Counted from the stretch's first letter, positions 33,922 through 43,784 are shown. The stretch: 64,000 bases of DNA from Firmicutes bacterium OM04-13BH (GCA_003481745.1 QULP01000003.1:1-64000), one strand, 5' to 3'. A program made the numbers and translations. The notes: generated by a model not told the origin, from the sequence alone.

Positions 33922-35169
33922 TTATTCTCCAAGTCTTCCATAGATATCTTTTGGAACTCTTGCTTTGATTTCGATTCCATTTTCTGTATATTTTTCTTCA
34001 ATTAACTGACCGTATTTTCGTACCAGCTGTAACATTCCGGCATCTTTATAATCTAACACACGTTCGATATAAATCTGATTTCCAATCAAAATTTTTTCCA
34101 GTGTATTTTTTAATTCATCCAGACCCAAACCGGTACGCGCAGAGATTTTTAAAACATAATCTGCCTTAAAATCCCGAAGAATCTCATTACCTGCCAAACG
34201 ATCCTGCTTGTTAAATAACGTGACAATTGTCTTATCCTTTACACCCAGTTCCCGCAAAGTTTCATAGACGATGAACATCTGCTCTTCTACCTGAGGATTT
34301 GATGCATCTACTACGTGCAAAATCACATCCGCATACTTTGCTTCTTCCAGTGTACTTTTAAATGCTTCAATCAAATGATGTGGAAGTTTCCGGATAAATC
34401 CAACCGTATCGGTCAGATAAATCCTCTGTCCACCATCTAACTCTAACAGGCGAGTGGTCGGGTCTAACGTTGCAAACAATTTATCTTCAGATAACACGCC
34501 TGCATCCGTCAAGGTATTTAAGAGCGTCGATTTTCCCGCATTGGTATATCCTACAATTGCAGCAGTCATCACGCGGTCTTTTTTTCGTCCTTCTCTTAAG
34601 AGTTCTCTATGCTTTTTCACATGTTCCAGCTCTTTTTTCAACTGGGAAATCCGCTCTTTAATCAGACGACGGTCCATTTCCAGTTTTTTCTCTCCTGGTC
34701 CTCTTGTTCCAATTCCGCCTCCAAGTCTTGAAAGGGAACTTCCAAGTCCGACCAGACGCACCGCACGGTAACGGAGCTGGGCAAGTTCGACCTGAATCTT
34801 TCCTTCTTTCGTGACTGCACGGCTTGCAAAAATATCCAGAATCAACAGGGTACGGTCCATAATCTTAGATTCCAGTTCCTGCTGTAAATGATTCATCTGA
34901 ACCGGACTCAGTTCATCATCACAGATAATTCCAGTTGCATCAAGTGCATTTAACAGAGTACGGATTTCATCGATTTTTCCTTTTCCGACATAAGTCCCAG
35001 GATGAATCCGTTCCCTCTTTTGAATGACTGTTCCTACAACTTCTGCTCCTGCAGTTTTTGCAAGTTCTGCCAGCTCCTGAAGCGATTCTTCCGTATCATC
35101 TCCGTCATTTTCCTGTACACCGACTAAGATGACACGCTCGGTTTTATCACTTAAATCAAATAATTCCAT
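33922..35169 (-). CDS. hflX: Ribosome-associated GTPase HflX
   Basis: GTPase that splits or rescues stalled 70S ribosomes in stress. The 415 residues show the HflX N-terminal domain (VGTVIQKRERIHPGTYVGKGKIDEI) and a helical linker (GGGIGTRGPGEKKLEMDRR). The G domain follows: G1 GYTNAGKSTLLN, G3 DTVGFIRKLPHHL and G4 NKQD. A C-terminal extension resembles that of other Firmicutes. The ATG follows AGGAGA. It is 12 nt downstream of the TPR lipoprotein gene, so they are co-transcribed. Confidence 0.95.
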   Translation of the reverse strand: MELFDLSDKTERVILVGVQENDGDDTEESLQELAELAKTAGAEVVGTVIQKRERIHPGTYVGKGKIDEIRTLLNALDATGIICDDELSPVQMNHLQQELESKIMDRTLLILDIFASRAVTKEGKIQVELAQLRYRAVRLVGLGSSLSRLGGGIGTRGPGEKKLEMDRRLIKERISQLKKELEHVKKHRELLREGRKKDRVMTAAIVGYTNAGKSTLLNTLTDAGVLSEDKLFATLDPTTRLLELDGGQRIYLTDTVGFIRKLPHHLIEAFKSTLEEAKYADVILHVVDASNPQVEEQMFIVYETLRELGVKDKTIVTLFNKQDRLAGNEILRDFKADYVLKISARTGLGLDELKNTLEKILIGNQIYIERVLDYKDAGMLQLVRKYGQLIEEKYTENGIEIKARVPKDIYGRLGE

Positions 35170-35181
35170 CTAATCTCCTAT

Positions 35182-36225
35182 TTATCTGGTTTCCAGAAAA
35201 TAACTTTCTTTTACCGCTTTTTCATCGGACGGATATAATTTTAAATACTCTGCAATTTTTTCTTTTGCAGTTGCAAAATCAGAAGTCTTTTCATAGACTA
35301 CAATTTCATTAAACAGTAGTCCCTGTTTTTCTTCTTCATCTCCTGCATCCAGCCCTTTTTGGATATTTTTAAGAGCAGAAGCATAATCTTCTTCTAAAAT
35401 ATTACAGTATGCCAATCCATTATAAGCCTTTGCCTGATAGCCTTTTTCGTTCAGACATTCCTGATACATGGATTTTGCATTATCAATATCACCCAGCTCT
35501 GCATAAACCTTTCCAAGATAAATTGCAGCATCTTTATATCCATCTTCATAAGAACTCGAAAGTTCTTCTTTTGCCTTGTCATATTCTTCCAGATAATAAT
35601 AAATTCTGCCTTTATTGTAAGCGTCTTCTTTGCCTGTTCCGTCAATTTCAAGTGCCTGTTCCAGATAAGATGCGCCATCTGCTTTCAAGTCATAATCTGC
35701 ATAAACTTTGTAAACCTGCAGATAATCATCATAATCTTCTGATTTTTCTATCACTTTTGAAAAATCTTCTTTTGCATCATCATACTGGTCAAGATGCAGT
35801 TCTGCACTTCCTTTTAAGAAATGAGCTTCCTTGCTTTCTTTTAAATCCATCAGTGCCTCTGCATGTTTTAAACTACTCTCATAGTCTGCCAGCTTATATT
35901 CTACCGAGGAAAGATAGGATAAAATATCTGTCTTTACCTCTGTCTTTGATTTTTCTGCTTTTTTTAATGCAGAGGAAAACGCTTTCTCGGCCTCTTCATA
36001 ATTTCCGAGTCGAAGATAGGCAATTCCTTCTCCTCTTAACGCTTCTGCGGTGTGCTCTTTTTCTGCCACTGCCAGTTCAAAGTTTTCAATTGCACTTTCA
36101 TATTCTTTATTTTCCAAATCCAGTGCACCCTGCTCATAATTACTGTTCTGATTACCTGCACAGCCAGTCAGCAGACAAAGAAGGCATCCGCCAACTATCA
36201 AACTTCTTCTATATTTTCTGTTCAC
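35182..36225 (-). CDS. TPR-repeat lipoprotein
   Basis: Exported lipoprotein of 347 residues. A basic start and hydrophobic stretch end in the lipobox LLTGC (Cys22), after which about eight tetratricopeptide repeats fill the protein (for example YEQGALDLENKEYESAIENFELAVAEKEHTAEALRGEGIAYLRLGNYEEA). TPR arrays bind protein partners; here at the outer face of the membrane, so a scaffold or assembly role is likely but unproven. It starts with GTG after GAGGAA and lies 16 nt from glmM. Operon partners glmM and hflX do not define its function. Confidence 0.85.
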   Translation of the reverse strand: MNRKYRRSLIVGGCLLCLLTGCAGNQNSNYEQGALDLENKEYESAIENFELAVAEKEHTAEALRGEGIAYLRLGNYEEAEKAFSSALKKAEKSKTEVKTDILSYLSSVEYKLADYESSLKHAEALMDLKESKEAHFLKGSAELHLDQYDDAKEDFSKVIEKSEDYDDYLQVYKVYADYDLKADGASYLEQALEIDGTGKEDAYNKGRIYYYLEEYDKAKEELSSSYEDGYKDAAIYLGKVYAELGDIDNAKSMYQECLNEKGYQAKAYNGLAYCNILEEDYASALKNIQKGLDAGDEEEKQGLLFNEIVVYEKTSDFATAKEKIAEYLKLYPSDEKAVKESYFLETR

Positions 36226-36241
36226 TCACTGTTCCTCATTT

Positions 36242-37585
36242 CTACTGAACCAGATTCTGGGCTCTCATCACTGCAATCACTTCATCGACATACTGATTAC
36301 AGATTTCATCTGTAGATGCCTCAACCATAACACGTACAACCGGTTCTGTTCCGCTTTCTCTTACAAGGATTCTTCCATCCTCTCCGAGTGCTTCTTCTAC
36401 TTTTTTAATTACCTTTACCACTTCCGGATTTTCTCTGGCTTCTTTTTTATCATACACACGCACATTTTTCAAAACCTGCGGATAAATCTTTACTTCGGAT
36501 GCCAGTGTACTTAACGGCAGTTTCTTTTCGATAATAACTTCCATAATCTTCAGAGAAGTTAAGATTCCATCACCCGTAGTCGCATGTTTGGAAAAAATGA
36601 TGTGTCCGGACTGTTCTCCACCGATGGAATGTCCATTCTGCATCATATTTTCACAGACATATTTGTCTCCAACTGCTGTCTTTTCGTAAGAAATTCCTTC
36701 TCTGTCACAGGCTTTATACAGCCCCAGATTGGACATAATTGTGGTAACAATCGTATTGTTGTTTAATTTGCCCTGCTCTTTCATATATTTCCCACAGACA
36801 TAAAGAATTAAATCTCCATTGATTTCTTCGCCCTTATCATCTACTGCGATACAGCGGTCTGCATCTCCGTCATAAGCAAATCCGACATCTAACTGATTGT
36901 CTTTTACAAACTGCTTTAAGACTTCAATATGGGTAGAACCACAGTTCATATTAATGTTTGTTCCATCCGGCTCATTATTAATGACATAAGTTTTCGCACC
37001 TAATGCGTCAAATACACTTTTTGCAATTGCAGAAGCGCTTCCGTTTGAGCAGTCCAGACCCACTCTTTTGTTTTTAAATGCACGGGTCGGAATGGAAATC
37101 AGATATCCAATATAACGATTTCTTCCTGCTGAGAAATCTACAGTACGTCCAATGTCCTCTCTTTTTGCAAATGGAAGTTCCGGTATTTTTCCATCAATGT
37201 ATTCTTCGATTTTTGCTTCTACAGAAGCCTCTAGTTTCTGTCCGTTTCCATTGATAACCTTAATACCATTGTCATAAAATGGATTGTGGCTTGCAGAAAT
37301 CATAATTCCGCAGTCAAATCCTTCTGTACGAACAACGTAGGAAACACTTGGAGTTGTCGTTACGTGCAGTAAGTATACATCCGCACCAGACGCAGTCAGA
37401 CCTGCTACCAGTGAATATTCAAACATATAACTGCTTCTTCTTGTATCTTTTCCGATTACAATCTGCGCTTTATGCGCCTGTCCATAGTACCATCCTAAAA
37501 AGCGTCCTACTTTATAAGCATGTTCTACTGTAAGATTTACATTTGCTTCTCCACGAAAACCATCTGTTCCAAAATATTTTCCCAT
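36242..37585 (-). CDS. glmM: Phosphoglucosamine mutase
   Basis: Converts glucosamine-6-phosphate to glucosamine-1-phosphate for UDP-GlcNAc and peptidoglycan synthesis. The 447 residues have the start MGKYFGTDGFRG, the active-site phosphoserine loop ISASHNP (Ser99), the metal loop DGDADRC, the sugar loop GGEQSGHI and the phosphate loop RESGTEPVVRVMVE. The Ser-Gly in GGEQSG fits GlmM rather than phosphomannomutase. SD is AGGAG. It opens a glmM-TPR-hflX unit. Confidence 0.96.
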   Translation of the reverse strand: MGKYFGTDGFRGEANVNLTVEHAYKVGRFLGWYYGQAHKAQIVIGKDTRRSSYMFEYSLVAGLTASGADVYLLHVTTTPSVSYVVRTEGFDCGIMISASHNPFYDNGIKVINGNGQKLEASVEAKIEEYIDGKIPELPFAKREDIGRTVDFSAGRNRYIGYLISIPTRAFKNKRVGLDCSNGSASAIAKSVFDALGAKTYVINNEPDGTNINMNCGSTHIEVLKQFVKDNQLDVGFAYDGDADRCIAVDDKGEEINGDLILYVCGKYMKEQGKLNNNTIVTTIMSNLGLYKACDREGISYEKTAVGDKYVCENMMQNGHSIGGEQSGHIIFSKHATTGDGILTSLKIMEVIIEKKLPLSTLASEVKIYPQVLKNVRVYDKKEARENPEVVKVIKKVEEALGEDGRILVRESGTEPVVRVMVEASTDEICNQYVDEVIAVMRAQNLVQ

Positions 37586-37639
37586 CGCTATTTACTCCTA
37601 TCTTTTAAGATTAAAATAACACTTAAAACTATTTATTTT

Positions 37640-38716
37640 TTATTCTTCACCCTGCAGATTACTCAGTTTGGCTGCCTGGTCTGCTGCAATCAGACTGTCG
37701 ATGATTTCTTCAAGGTCTCCATTCATAATAGAATCTAAACGGTGTAAAGTCAACTTAATTCTGTGGTCTGTTACTCGTCCCTGTGGGAAATTATAAGTTC
37801 TGATTTTCTCTGAACGATCTCCTGTACCAACCTGACTTCTTCTTGCTTCTGCCTCTTCATCATGTCTCTTTTCCAGTTCCATCTCATACAGACGGGAACG
37901 AAGAATTTTCAATGCTTTATCTTTATTCTTTAACTGTGATTTTTCATCCTGACAGGAAATAACAATTCCCGTCGGGATATGAGTCAGACGTACTGCAGAG
38001 TCTGTTGTGTTGACACACTGTCCACCATTTCCTGAGGCACGGAATACATCGAATTTACAGTCATTCATATCCAGATGGAAATCGATTTCTTCTGCTTCCG
38101 GCATAATTGCAACCGTAATGGTTGAAGTATGGATACGTCCGCCACTTTCTGTCTCCGGCACACGCTGTACACGATGTACACCACTTTCGTATTTTAATTT
38201 GGAATAAGCACCGCGTCCGGTAATCATAAAGGTAACTTCCTTGAATCCGCCAATTCCGTTTTCATTTAAGCTGAGCATTTCTGTTTTCCAGTTTTGAGAC
38301 TCTGCAAATTTTACATACATACGATAGATTTCAGAAGCAAACAACGCAGCTTCATCTCCACCTGCACCTGCACGAATTTCAACAATTACGTTTTTATCAT
38401 CATTCGGGTCTTTCGGAAGTAATAAGATTTTTAATTCATGCTCTAACTCTTCGATTCGTTTCTTTGCATCAGAAAGTTCTTCTTTGAGCATTTCTTTCAT
38501 CTCTTCATCTGTTTCTTCCTCTAACATCATCAGGCTGTCTTCTACGGTCTGCTTACAGTTTTTATACTCTGTATAAGCGTCTGCAATCGGCTGTAAGTCA
38601 CTTTGTTCTTTCATCAGTTTCTGAAATCTTACAGTGTCATTTGCCACTGTCGGTTCATTTAATTCATTTAATACTTCTTCCAGACGAATTAAAATATCAT
38701 CTAATTTATCAAACAT
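37640..38716 (-). CDS. prfA: Peptide chain release factor 1
   Basis: Recognises UAA and UAG and triggers peptide release. From the ATG at 38716 ([27 protein letters not shown]) it has 358 residues with the catalytic GGQ at 231-233. [19 protein letters not shown] and [14 protein letters not shown] follow, all RF1-type. A longer open frame to 38743 overlaps prmC further and is unlikely. It overlaps prmC by 8 nt. The order prmC then prfA, opposite to many genomes, still couples RF1 with the enzyme that methylates its GGQ glutamine. Confidence 0.96.
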   Translation of the reverse strand: MFDKLDDILIRLEEVLNELNEPTVANDTVRFQKLMKEQSDLQPIADAYTEYKNCKQTVEDSLMMLEEETDEEMKEMLKEELSDAKKRIEELEHELKILLLPKDPNDDKNVIVEIRAGAGGDEAALFASEIYRMYVKFAESQNWKTEMLSLNENGIGGFKEVTFMITGRGAYSKLKYESGVHRVQRVPETESGGRIHTSTITVAIMPEAEEIDFHLDMNDCKFDVFRASGNGGQCVNTTDSAVRLTHIPTGIVISCQDEKSQLKNKDKALKILRSRLYEMELEKRHDEEAEARRSQVGTGDRSEKIRTYNFPQGRVTDHRIKLTLHRLDSIMNGDLEEIIDSLIAADQAAKLSNLQGEE

Positions 38717-39572
38717 GGGAATCCTCCTGTTTTTTTCTTCCAATTACTACCCTGTCAAGTCCTGCCAGGTCTTTTACTACTTTTATTTCTTCATATTGTT
38801 CTTCTTTAAGCATTTGGCTGACTGCTTCTCCCTGATTATATCCAATCTCAAATGCTAAAATTCCTCCGGCATTTAGATAAACTCCGGCCTGCTTTGTAAT
38901 TTCACGGTAAAAATACAAACCATCTTCCTTACCATCCAGTGCCATTCTCGGTTCATGTTCCCTTACTTCTTCCATCAAGGTTTCAATCACTGCACTCTCA
39001 ATATAAGGCGGGTTTGACACGATTATATCATACTTTCCATTTATATGGGAAAATAAATTGCTTAAACACCACTCTGCTTTTAAATTCAGCAGACTGCCAT
39101 TTTTTTGTGCAACCTCAAGTGCTTTTTCAGACAAATCTGCTCCAAGTCCCTCTGCGCCTTCTATATTTGCAAGCAGACTCAGCAAAATACATCCACTGCC
39201 CGTACACATATCCAGGATTTTTGGTGTCTGTATGCTATACTTCTTTACAGCTGACAGCACTTCTTCTATCAACACTTCCGTATCCTGTCTTGGTATCAGC
39301 ACATTCTCATTGACATAAAAAGGCAGACCGAAAAACCATGCTTCATGCGTAATCTGCTGAACCGGAATATGTTTTGCCCTCTCGGCTAACAGACTGCGGT
39401 ATGTTTCTGCTTTTTCTTCTTCCACCGTTTCATTTTGTTCCAGAAAAAAGCGGGCACGGTCAATTTGAAATACAAATTCCATTAACAGCCATGCATCTAT
39501 CTCAAAATCCATTATCTTTGCTTTTTGAAGGACTTCTTTTCCCTCCGAAAGCAGAGTTCTATAAGTTATCAT
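38709..39572 (-). CDS. prmC: Release factor glutamine methyltransferase
   Basis: SAM-dependent N5-glutamine methyltransferase that modifies the GGQ glutamine of RF1 and RF2. The 287 residues have an N-terminal helical domain, the SAM motif [16 protein letters not shown], the catalytic SNPPYIES motif and a closing segment [10 protein letters not shown]. It overlaps yqhQ by 14 nt upstream and prfA by 8 nt downstream, so translation through yqhQ-prmC-prfA is coupled. Confidence 0.95.
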   Translation of the reverse strand: MITYRTLLSEGKEVLQKAKIMDFEIDAWLLMEFVFQIDRARFFLEQNETVEEEKAETYRSLLAERAKHIPVQQITHEAWFFGLPFYVNENVLIPRQDTEVLIEEVLSAVKKYSIQTPKILDMCTGSGCILLSLLANIEGAEGLGADLSEKALEVAQKNGSLLNLKAEWCLSNLFSHINGKYDIIVSNPPYIESAVIETLMEEVREHEPRMALDGKEDGLYFYREITKQAGVYLNAGGILAFEIGYNQGEAVSQMLKEEQYEEIKVVKDLAGLDRVVIGRKKQEDSHV

Positions 39573-40584
39573 TTGCTTCTCCTGCTGTATGTTCTGCCTC
39601 TTCTGCTTTTTTTATTTCTCCTTCGGCATTTTCAAAATTCTCTCGCAGATATGCTTTCCAGTCAAATACCGCTTCTACTGCCATAATCGCAACTTCTGCC
39701 ATATCCGGTGTTGGCTCTTTTGTCGTAAGTTTCTGCATACAAAGTCCTGGTTTTGATAACAGCGCAACAACTTTATTTTCACTGTTTCCGGCAAGGCGGA
39801 TAAATTCATAAGAAACACCCGCAACAACCGGCACAAGCAGAACACGAATCACAACACGCATCCACATTGTTTTGACCGGCACAATCGCAAAAAATCCGAT
39901 AAAGAAAATAATACTGATAATAATGACAAAGAACAGAAAACTAGTTCCGCATCGTTTATGAAAACGGGAACTCTTCATTACATTTTCAACGGTAAGCGCT
40001 TTTCCGCTCTCTACGCAGTTAATACATTTATGTTCTGCTCCATGATACATAAAGACTCTTTGAATGTCCTGCATCTTGGAAATCAGAACCAGATAAGCTA
40101 AAAACAATACAATTCGGATAAATGCCTCTGCAACTGTTACTGCGGATTCACCGGCTCCCACTTTTCTTAAAAGACTGGCAATCAAATACGGAAGCACCAT
40201 AAAAAGTCCAACCGATATCACCACAGAAAAAATCATCGTAATTGTCATTAAGACTTTTTCCTGCTTCTTCTGTTTTGCCTCATATTTTGTAAGCTCATCC
40301 CCGCTTAATGCCTCTTTTTTTGCTTTTTCCTCTTCTTCCTCTTCAAAGAATGAAGCGGAATACATCAGACATTTTGTACCAATTACAAGGGAATCAATAA
40401 AACTAAACACACCTCTTATAATTGGCAGAGAGAGGATTTTTTTATTTTTCATGACGCTTTTGTAGTCTTCTACTTTTACTTCGATTTCTTTATCCGGTTT
40501 ACGGACTGCAATCGAATAGACGTCTTTATGGCGCATCATAATGCCTTCCATAACTGCCTGTCCACCAATATTTGATGATTTCAT
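39559..40584 (-). CDS. yqhQ: DUF1385 membrane protein (YqhQ family)
   Basis: Membrane protein of 341 residues with the family start SNIGGQAVMEGIMMRHKDVYSIAVRKP. A charged region and about four or five hydrophobic helices follow, with the conserved YHGAEHKCINCVE and KRCGTSFLFFVIIIS. Molecular function is unknown; it belongs to a widespread Firmicutes family commonly found near prmC, prfA and rpmE. A conserved His-Cys region (HGAEHKCINC) suggests metal binding. It starts 69 nt after rpmE with SD AGAGGAG and overlaps prmC. Confidence 0.88.
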   Translation of the reverse strand: MKSSNIGGQAVMEGIMMRHKDVYSIAVRKPDKEIEVKVEDYKSVMKNKKILSLPIIRGVFSFIDSLVIGTKCLMYSASFFEEEEEEKAKKEALSGDELTKYEAKQKKQEKVLMTITMIFSVVISVGLFMVLPYLIASLLRKVGAGESAVTVAEAFIRIVLFLAYLVLISKMQDIQRVFMYHGAEHKCINCVESGKALTVENVMKSSRFHKRCGTSFLFFVIIISIIFFIGFFAIVPVKTMWMRVVIRVLLVPVVAGVSYEFIRLAGNSENKVVALLSKPGLCMQKLTTKEPTPDMAEVAIMAVEAVFDWKAYLRENFENAEGEIKKAEEAEHTAGEANDNL

Positions 40585-40606
40585 ATATAAAACTCCTCTG
40601 AAACGA

Positions 40607-40645
40607 AAGAAGAGGCTGAAGTCCGAAAACCCCAGCCTCTCTTAT
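40607..40645 (-). terminator. Hairpin between rpmE and yqhQ
   Basis: AGAGGCTG / CAGCCTCT stem (40611-40618 and 40633-40640), followed on the minus strand by TCTTTCGTTT. It probably attenuates readthrough from the highly expressed rpmE into yqhQ-prmC-prfA. Confidence 0.6.
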
Positions 40646-40653
40646 TTGTTTTC

Positions 40654-40857
40654 TTATTTGTCCATTCCGTATTTTTTATTGAATTTATCAATACGGCCAC
40701 GAGCCTGTGCAGCTTTCTGCTGTCCTGTATAGAATGGATGACATTTGGAGCAAACTTCAACACGAAGTTCTGGTTTTACAGAACGAGTTGTAAAAGTATT
40801 TCCGCAGTTGCATACTACTGTACATTCCTGATAATTTGGATGGATTCCTTCTTTCAT
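40654..40857 (-). CDS. rpmE: 50S ribosomal protein L31 (zinc form)
   Basis: Ribosomal protein of 67 residues with the zinc-type cysteines C16, C18, C36 and C39 (VVCNCGN and [13 protein letters not shown]), i.e. the C+ form that stores zinc. The start [10 protein letters not shown] at 40857 follows GAGGTG; an in-frame GTG three codons upstream is inside the SD. It is preceded by a 160-nt structured leader with a consensus promoter that sits at the end of rho. Confidence 0.97.
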   Translation of the reverse strand: MKEGIHPNYQECTVVCNCGNTFTTRSVKPELRVEVCSKCHPFYTGQQKAAQARGRIDKFNKKYGMDK

Positions 40858-41021
40858 GATTTTCACCTCTTCTAAAAAATTTATTATTTATACCTTCCGG
40901 CACCTGGTACAAAATACAAAACCAAACAGACCAGGCGCATCCACGCAAAGTTTCCATGATAAACAGAATCTTCGATGGAGTATTAATTTTGCGTTTCTAA
41001 TTCCAAACAGCTTTTAAATTA
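40858..41021 (-). promoter_or_regulatory. Structured 5' leader of rpmE (candidate L31 autoregulatory RNA)
   Basis: The 160-nt leader can form a long stem GCGCCTGGT / ACCAGGTGC (40938-40930 with 40908-40900, 21-nt loop). A second 7-bp stem, ACGCAAA / TTTGCGT, encloses about 40 nt upstream. Ribosomal protein genes commonly carry such leaders for autogenous control, and L31 leaders are known in Firmicutes. Identity with the known motif was not tested. Confidence 0.55.
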
Positions 41022-41027
41022 TATCAT

Positions 41028-41056
41028 AGTAATTTTGGAAATGCAAGCCTTAATAG
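41028..41056 (-). promoter_or_regulatory. Promoter of rpmE
   Basis: Minus strand TTGCAT (41051-41056, inside the last codons of rho), 17-bp spacer, TATAAT (41028-41033). Confidence 0.8.
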
Positions 41057-42420
41057 AGAAAACGTTGTTTTTTTACTGTCTGTACAAACTCCTTATTATC
41101 TTTTGTATGTGCAAACATATTTAAAATATTCTCAAGCGCTTCATCGGACTTCATTCCATTTAATGCTTTTCGCATAATATCCACTGCTTCAAGCTCTTCT
41201 TTGCTTAATAATAAGTCTTCTCTTCTGGTTCCGGATTTTGCAATATCAATCGCAGGGAAAATTCGTTTTTCCTGAAGTTTTCGGTTTAACACCAGCTCCA
41301 TGTTACCTGTTCCCTTAAATTCTTCGTAAACCACATCATCCATCTTACTTCCGGTATCTACTAAAGCAGTCGCAAGAATAGTCAGGCTTCCGCCCTCTCT
41401 CATATTTCTCGCTGCTCCAAAGAAACGCTTCGGCATGTGCAGGGCTGCCGGGTCAAGACCACCGGAAAGAGTTCTTCCACTCGGCGGAACGGTAAGGTTA
41501 TACGCCCTTGCCAGTCTGGTGATACTGTCGATGAAAATCGTAACATCTTTTTTATGTTCTACCAGACGTTTTGCACGCTCAATTGTCATTTCAGATACAC
41601 GTTTATGGTGTTCCGGCAGTTCATCAAAGGTCGAATAAATAATCTCCACATTTGAACCTTTAATTGCTTCTTTAATGTCCGTTACTTCCTCCGGGCGTTC
41701 ATCAATCAATAAAATAATCAGATGCATCTCAGGATTGTTTTTCAAAATTGATTTTGCCACATCTTTTAACAATGTTGTTTTTCCGGCCTTTGGAGGAGAT
41801 ACTATCATCCCTCTTTGCCCTTTTCCAATCGGACTGACTAAGTCTACCACTCGCATTGCTACGCTTCCACCCGGACGTTCTAAATGCAGACGCTCATTTG
41901 GGAAAATCGGTGTCATATCTTCAAAATTATAACGACGCATCTCATTTGGCTTCATTCCATTAATGGATGTCACATAAAGCAGAGCCGAAAATTTTTCATT
42001 CTGACTCTTTACTCGAGTATTTCCCTTTAAAATATCTCCTGTCTTTAAATTAAATCTGCGAATCTGAGATGGAGAAACATAGACATCATTCTCACCCGGC
42101 AGATAATTATCACTTCGGATAAAACCATATCCGTCTGGAAGTACTTCTAAAATTCCTTTTACACAGATTCCGCTGTCTAATTCAGATTGCTCCATGGGTG
42201 GACGATCTGAACGTGGTTCTGGCTTTGTTGCAGGCTGCGTATTTAAAATTTCTTCTTTCTCTACTTTTTTCTCTTTTTCTATTTTTTTATCTTTTTCATC
42301 TTCTTGCAACATTCGTTCAATCAGTTCACTTTTTTTCAATGTCGAAATACCCTTCATTCCCCTTGCTTTTGCAAGCTCCTTCAATGTGCCTAATGACAAG
42401 GACAAATACTTTTCTCTCAT
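41050..42420 (-). CDS. rho: Transcription termination factor Rho
   Basis: Hexameric RNA-dependent ATPase helicase that ends transcription. The 456 residues begin with the Rho-N helix motif ([28 protein letters not shown]) and a short charged insertion. The primary-site OB fold follows ([34 protein letters not shown]), then Walker [12 protein letters not shown], Walker [16 protein letters not shown] and the R-loop [10 protein letters not shown]. Upstream are a promoter and a perfect 17-bp palindrome in the leader. It is followed by rpmE, whose -35 overlaps its 3' end, as in many clostridia. Confidence 0.97.
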   Translation of the reverse strand: MREKYLSLSLGTLKELAKARGMKGISTLKKSELIERMLQEDEKDKKIEKEKKVEKEEILNTQPATKPEPRSDRPPMEQSELDSGICVKGILEVLPDGYGFIRSDNYLPGENDVYVSPSQIRRFNLKTGDILKGNTRVKSQNEKFSALLYVTSINGMKPNEMRRYNFEDMTPIFPNERLHLERPGGSVAMRVVDLVSPIGKGQRGMIVSPPKAGKTTLLKDVAKSILKNNPEMHLIILLIDERPEEVTDIKEAIKGSNVEIIYSTFDELPEHHKRVSEMTIERAKRLVEHKKDVTIFIDSITRLARAYNLTVPPSGRTLSGGLDPAALHMPKRFFGAARNMREGGSLTILATALVDTGSKMDDVVYEEFKGTGNMELVLNRKLQEKRIFPAIDIAKSGTRREDLLLSKEELEAVDIMRKALNGMKSDEALENILNMFAHTKDNKEFVQTVKKQRFLY

Positions 42421-42487
42421 ACTATTTATAACCCTCTTTTCAAGTATTGCTATTTTCAGTTTTTATTCTTCTTAAACGATAGGAAAT

Positions 42488-42504
42488 TTGTCAGACTCTG
42501 ACAA
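42488..42504. repeat. Perfect 17-bp palindrome in the rho leader
   Basis: TTGTCAGA-C-TCTGACAA, both arms exact, about 30-45 nt downstream of the predicted rho start point. It could be an operator or, as RNA, a 6-bp hairpin with 5-nt loop. Confidence 0.7.
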
Positions 42505-42534
42505 GAACTTGATATTTTCTCTTGTATGTGCTTA

Positions 42535-42563
42535 ATCATATCATAGTTTTTTTCAAAATGCAA
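42535..42563 (-). promoter_or_regulatory. Promoter of rho
   Basis: Minus strand TTGCAT (42558-42563), 17-bp spacer, TATGAT (42535-42540). The leader is about 110 nt long. Confidence 0.68.
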
Positions 42564-42577
42564 AAAAATATTGTGCA

Positions 42578-42644
42578 AAAAAAGAGAGCCATCCATCTTT
42601 TCGGCGTTTTTAGCCGATTTTTAAAGATTTTTGCTCTCTTTTTT
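42578..42644 (-). terminator. Terminator of the rsmH paralogue
   Basis: Outer stem AAAAAAGAGAGC / GCTCTCTTTTTT encloses a small inner stem CGGC / GCCG. T runs lie on both strands, 7 nt past the rsmH stop. Confidence 0.8.
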
Positions 42645-42650
42645 GTTTCT

Positions 42651-43703
42651 TTACGCTTTAATTGCCCAACGCATTTTTGTAGAACGTGCCCTTCCGTTTT
42701 GTGCACACTCCTGTGCAGACGGCCGAATCACATCTTTTGCATAATCCAAATAGATGCCGTCTTTGTAGCCTTGCTTCAACGCTTTTTTTACTAACTTGTC
42801 CTCTCCGGAATGAAAAGTAAGAATTGCCACTCTTCCGCCTGGGCGCAATGCATCCGGAAGTTTTTCCATAAATTCATATAACACTTCAAATTCACGATTA
42901 ACATCAATTCTAAGTGCCTGAAAGGTTCGCTGACAGGTCTTTTTAATGGTCTCTTTCTTTTCTTTTTCCGGAAGAAAATCCAAAGTCTTTCCAATGATTT
43001 CCCGCAATTTTGTTGTCGTATCAATCGCATTTCCTTTTCGGATTTCGTCGGTAATCGCTTTTGCCAGTTCTTCACAGTATGGCTCATCCGAATTTTCATA
43101 GAGCATACCGGCAAGCTCCTCTTTTGTAATTGTCTTCAAGCGTTCTGCCGCACTGATTCCTGTCTCCTGATTCAGGCGCAAATCCAGAGGTCCATCTACC
43201 TTAAAAGAAAAACCACGCTTTGGATTGTCAATCTGCATCGAAGAGACTCCAAGATCAGCAAGCAAAAAGTCAAAGCCTCCAACTTCTTTTGCAATTTCAT
43301 CAATCGTACAGAAATTCTGAAGCTTAATGGTTAACATATCCTCACCAAATCCCGCTTCTTCTAATCGTTTTTTTGTCTTTGCAGCTTCTTCATGGTCGAC
43401 ATCTGTCGCATAGATATGCCCCTCTCCCTTTAAGCACTCCAGCATTGCTTTGGTATGACCACCATATCCAAGTGTAGCATCAAATCCTGTTTGTCCCGGC
43501 TTAATCTCCAAAAAATCAAGGATTTCTTTTACCATAATCGAAATATGCATACCAGCCGGTGTATTTCCTTTTTGGATGACATGTGCAATCGTGTCCTGAT
43601 ATTTTTCAGGCTGTAATTCTTTATATTTTTCCTCAAATTTTTTCGGATATTTTCCTTTATAGCGTACTCTTCTTTTATGTGGCTGTTGTGATTCCTGTGT
43701 CAT
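42651..43703 (-). CDS. rsmH: RsmH-family methyltransferase, divergent paralogue with N-terminal extension
   Basis: SAM-dependent methyltransferase of the RsmH (MraW) family, which N4-methylates C1402 of 16S rRNA. The fold is recognised from GFDATLGYGGHTKAML, DFLLADLGVSSMQIDNPKRGFSFKVDGPLDLRL, ALRIDVNREFEVL and AILTFHSGEDKLVKKALK. It differs from canonical RsmH: about 50 extra basic residues at the N-terminus (KRRVRYKGKYPKKFEEKY), GMHISIMVKEIL in place of H-x-PVLL-x-E, and GYGGHT in place of GGGGHS. It is monocistronic between ppdK and rho, not in a mraZ-ftsL division cluster. A second copy elsewhere is expected, and this one may have another RNA target. Confidence 0.85.
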   Translation of the reverse strand: MTQESQQPHKRRVRYKGKYPKKFEEKYKELQPEKYQDTIAHVIQKGNTPAGMHISIMVKEILDFLEIKPGQTGFDATLGYGGHTKAMLECLKGEGHIYATDVDHEEAAKTKKRLEEAGFGEDMLTIKLQNFCTIDEIAKEVGGFDFLLADLGVSSMQIDNPKRGFSFKVDGPLDLRLNQETGISAAERLKTITKEELAGMLYENSDEPYCEELAKAITDEIRKGNAIDTTTKLREIIGKTLDFLPEKEKKETIKKTCQRTFQALRIDVNREFEVLYEFMEKLPDALRPGGRVAILTFHSGEDKLVKKALKQGYKDGIYLDYAKDVIRPSAQECAQNGRARSTKMRWAIKA

Positions 43704-43743
43704 AAAATATATCTATTCCTTTCTTTTTTGATTTTTCTTTTTA

Positions 43744-43784
43744 AAACAAAAAACCTTGAAGACCTGAATTACTTCAGACCTCCA
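43744..43784 (-). terminator. Terminator of ppdK
   Basis: Long stem CCTTGAAGACCTGAA / TTCAGACCTCCAAGG with a 4-nt loop and one mismatch, flanked by T runs on both strands, 43 nt past the ppdK stop. Confidence 0.85.

Noticed and set aside
35409..36248. 279-codon open frame on the plus strand
   Set aside because: Antisense to the TPR lipoprotein; composition (Leu/His/Pro-rich) is the reverse complement of Glu/Lys/Asp-rich repeats, no SD.
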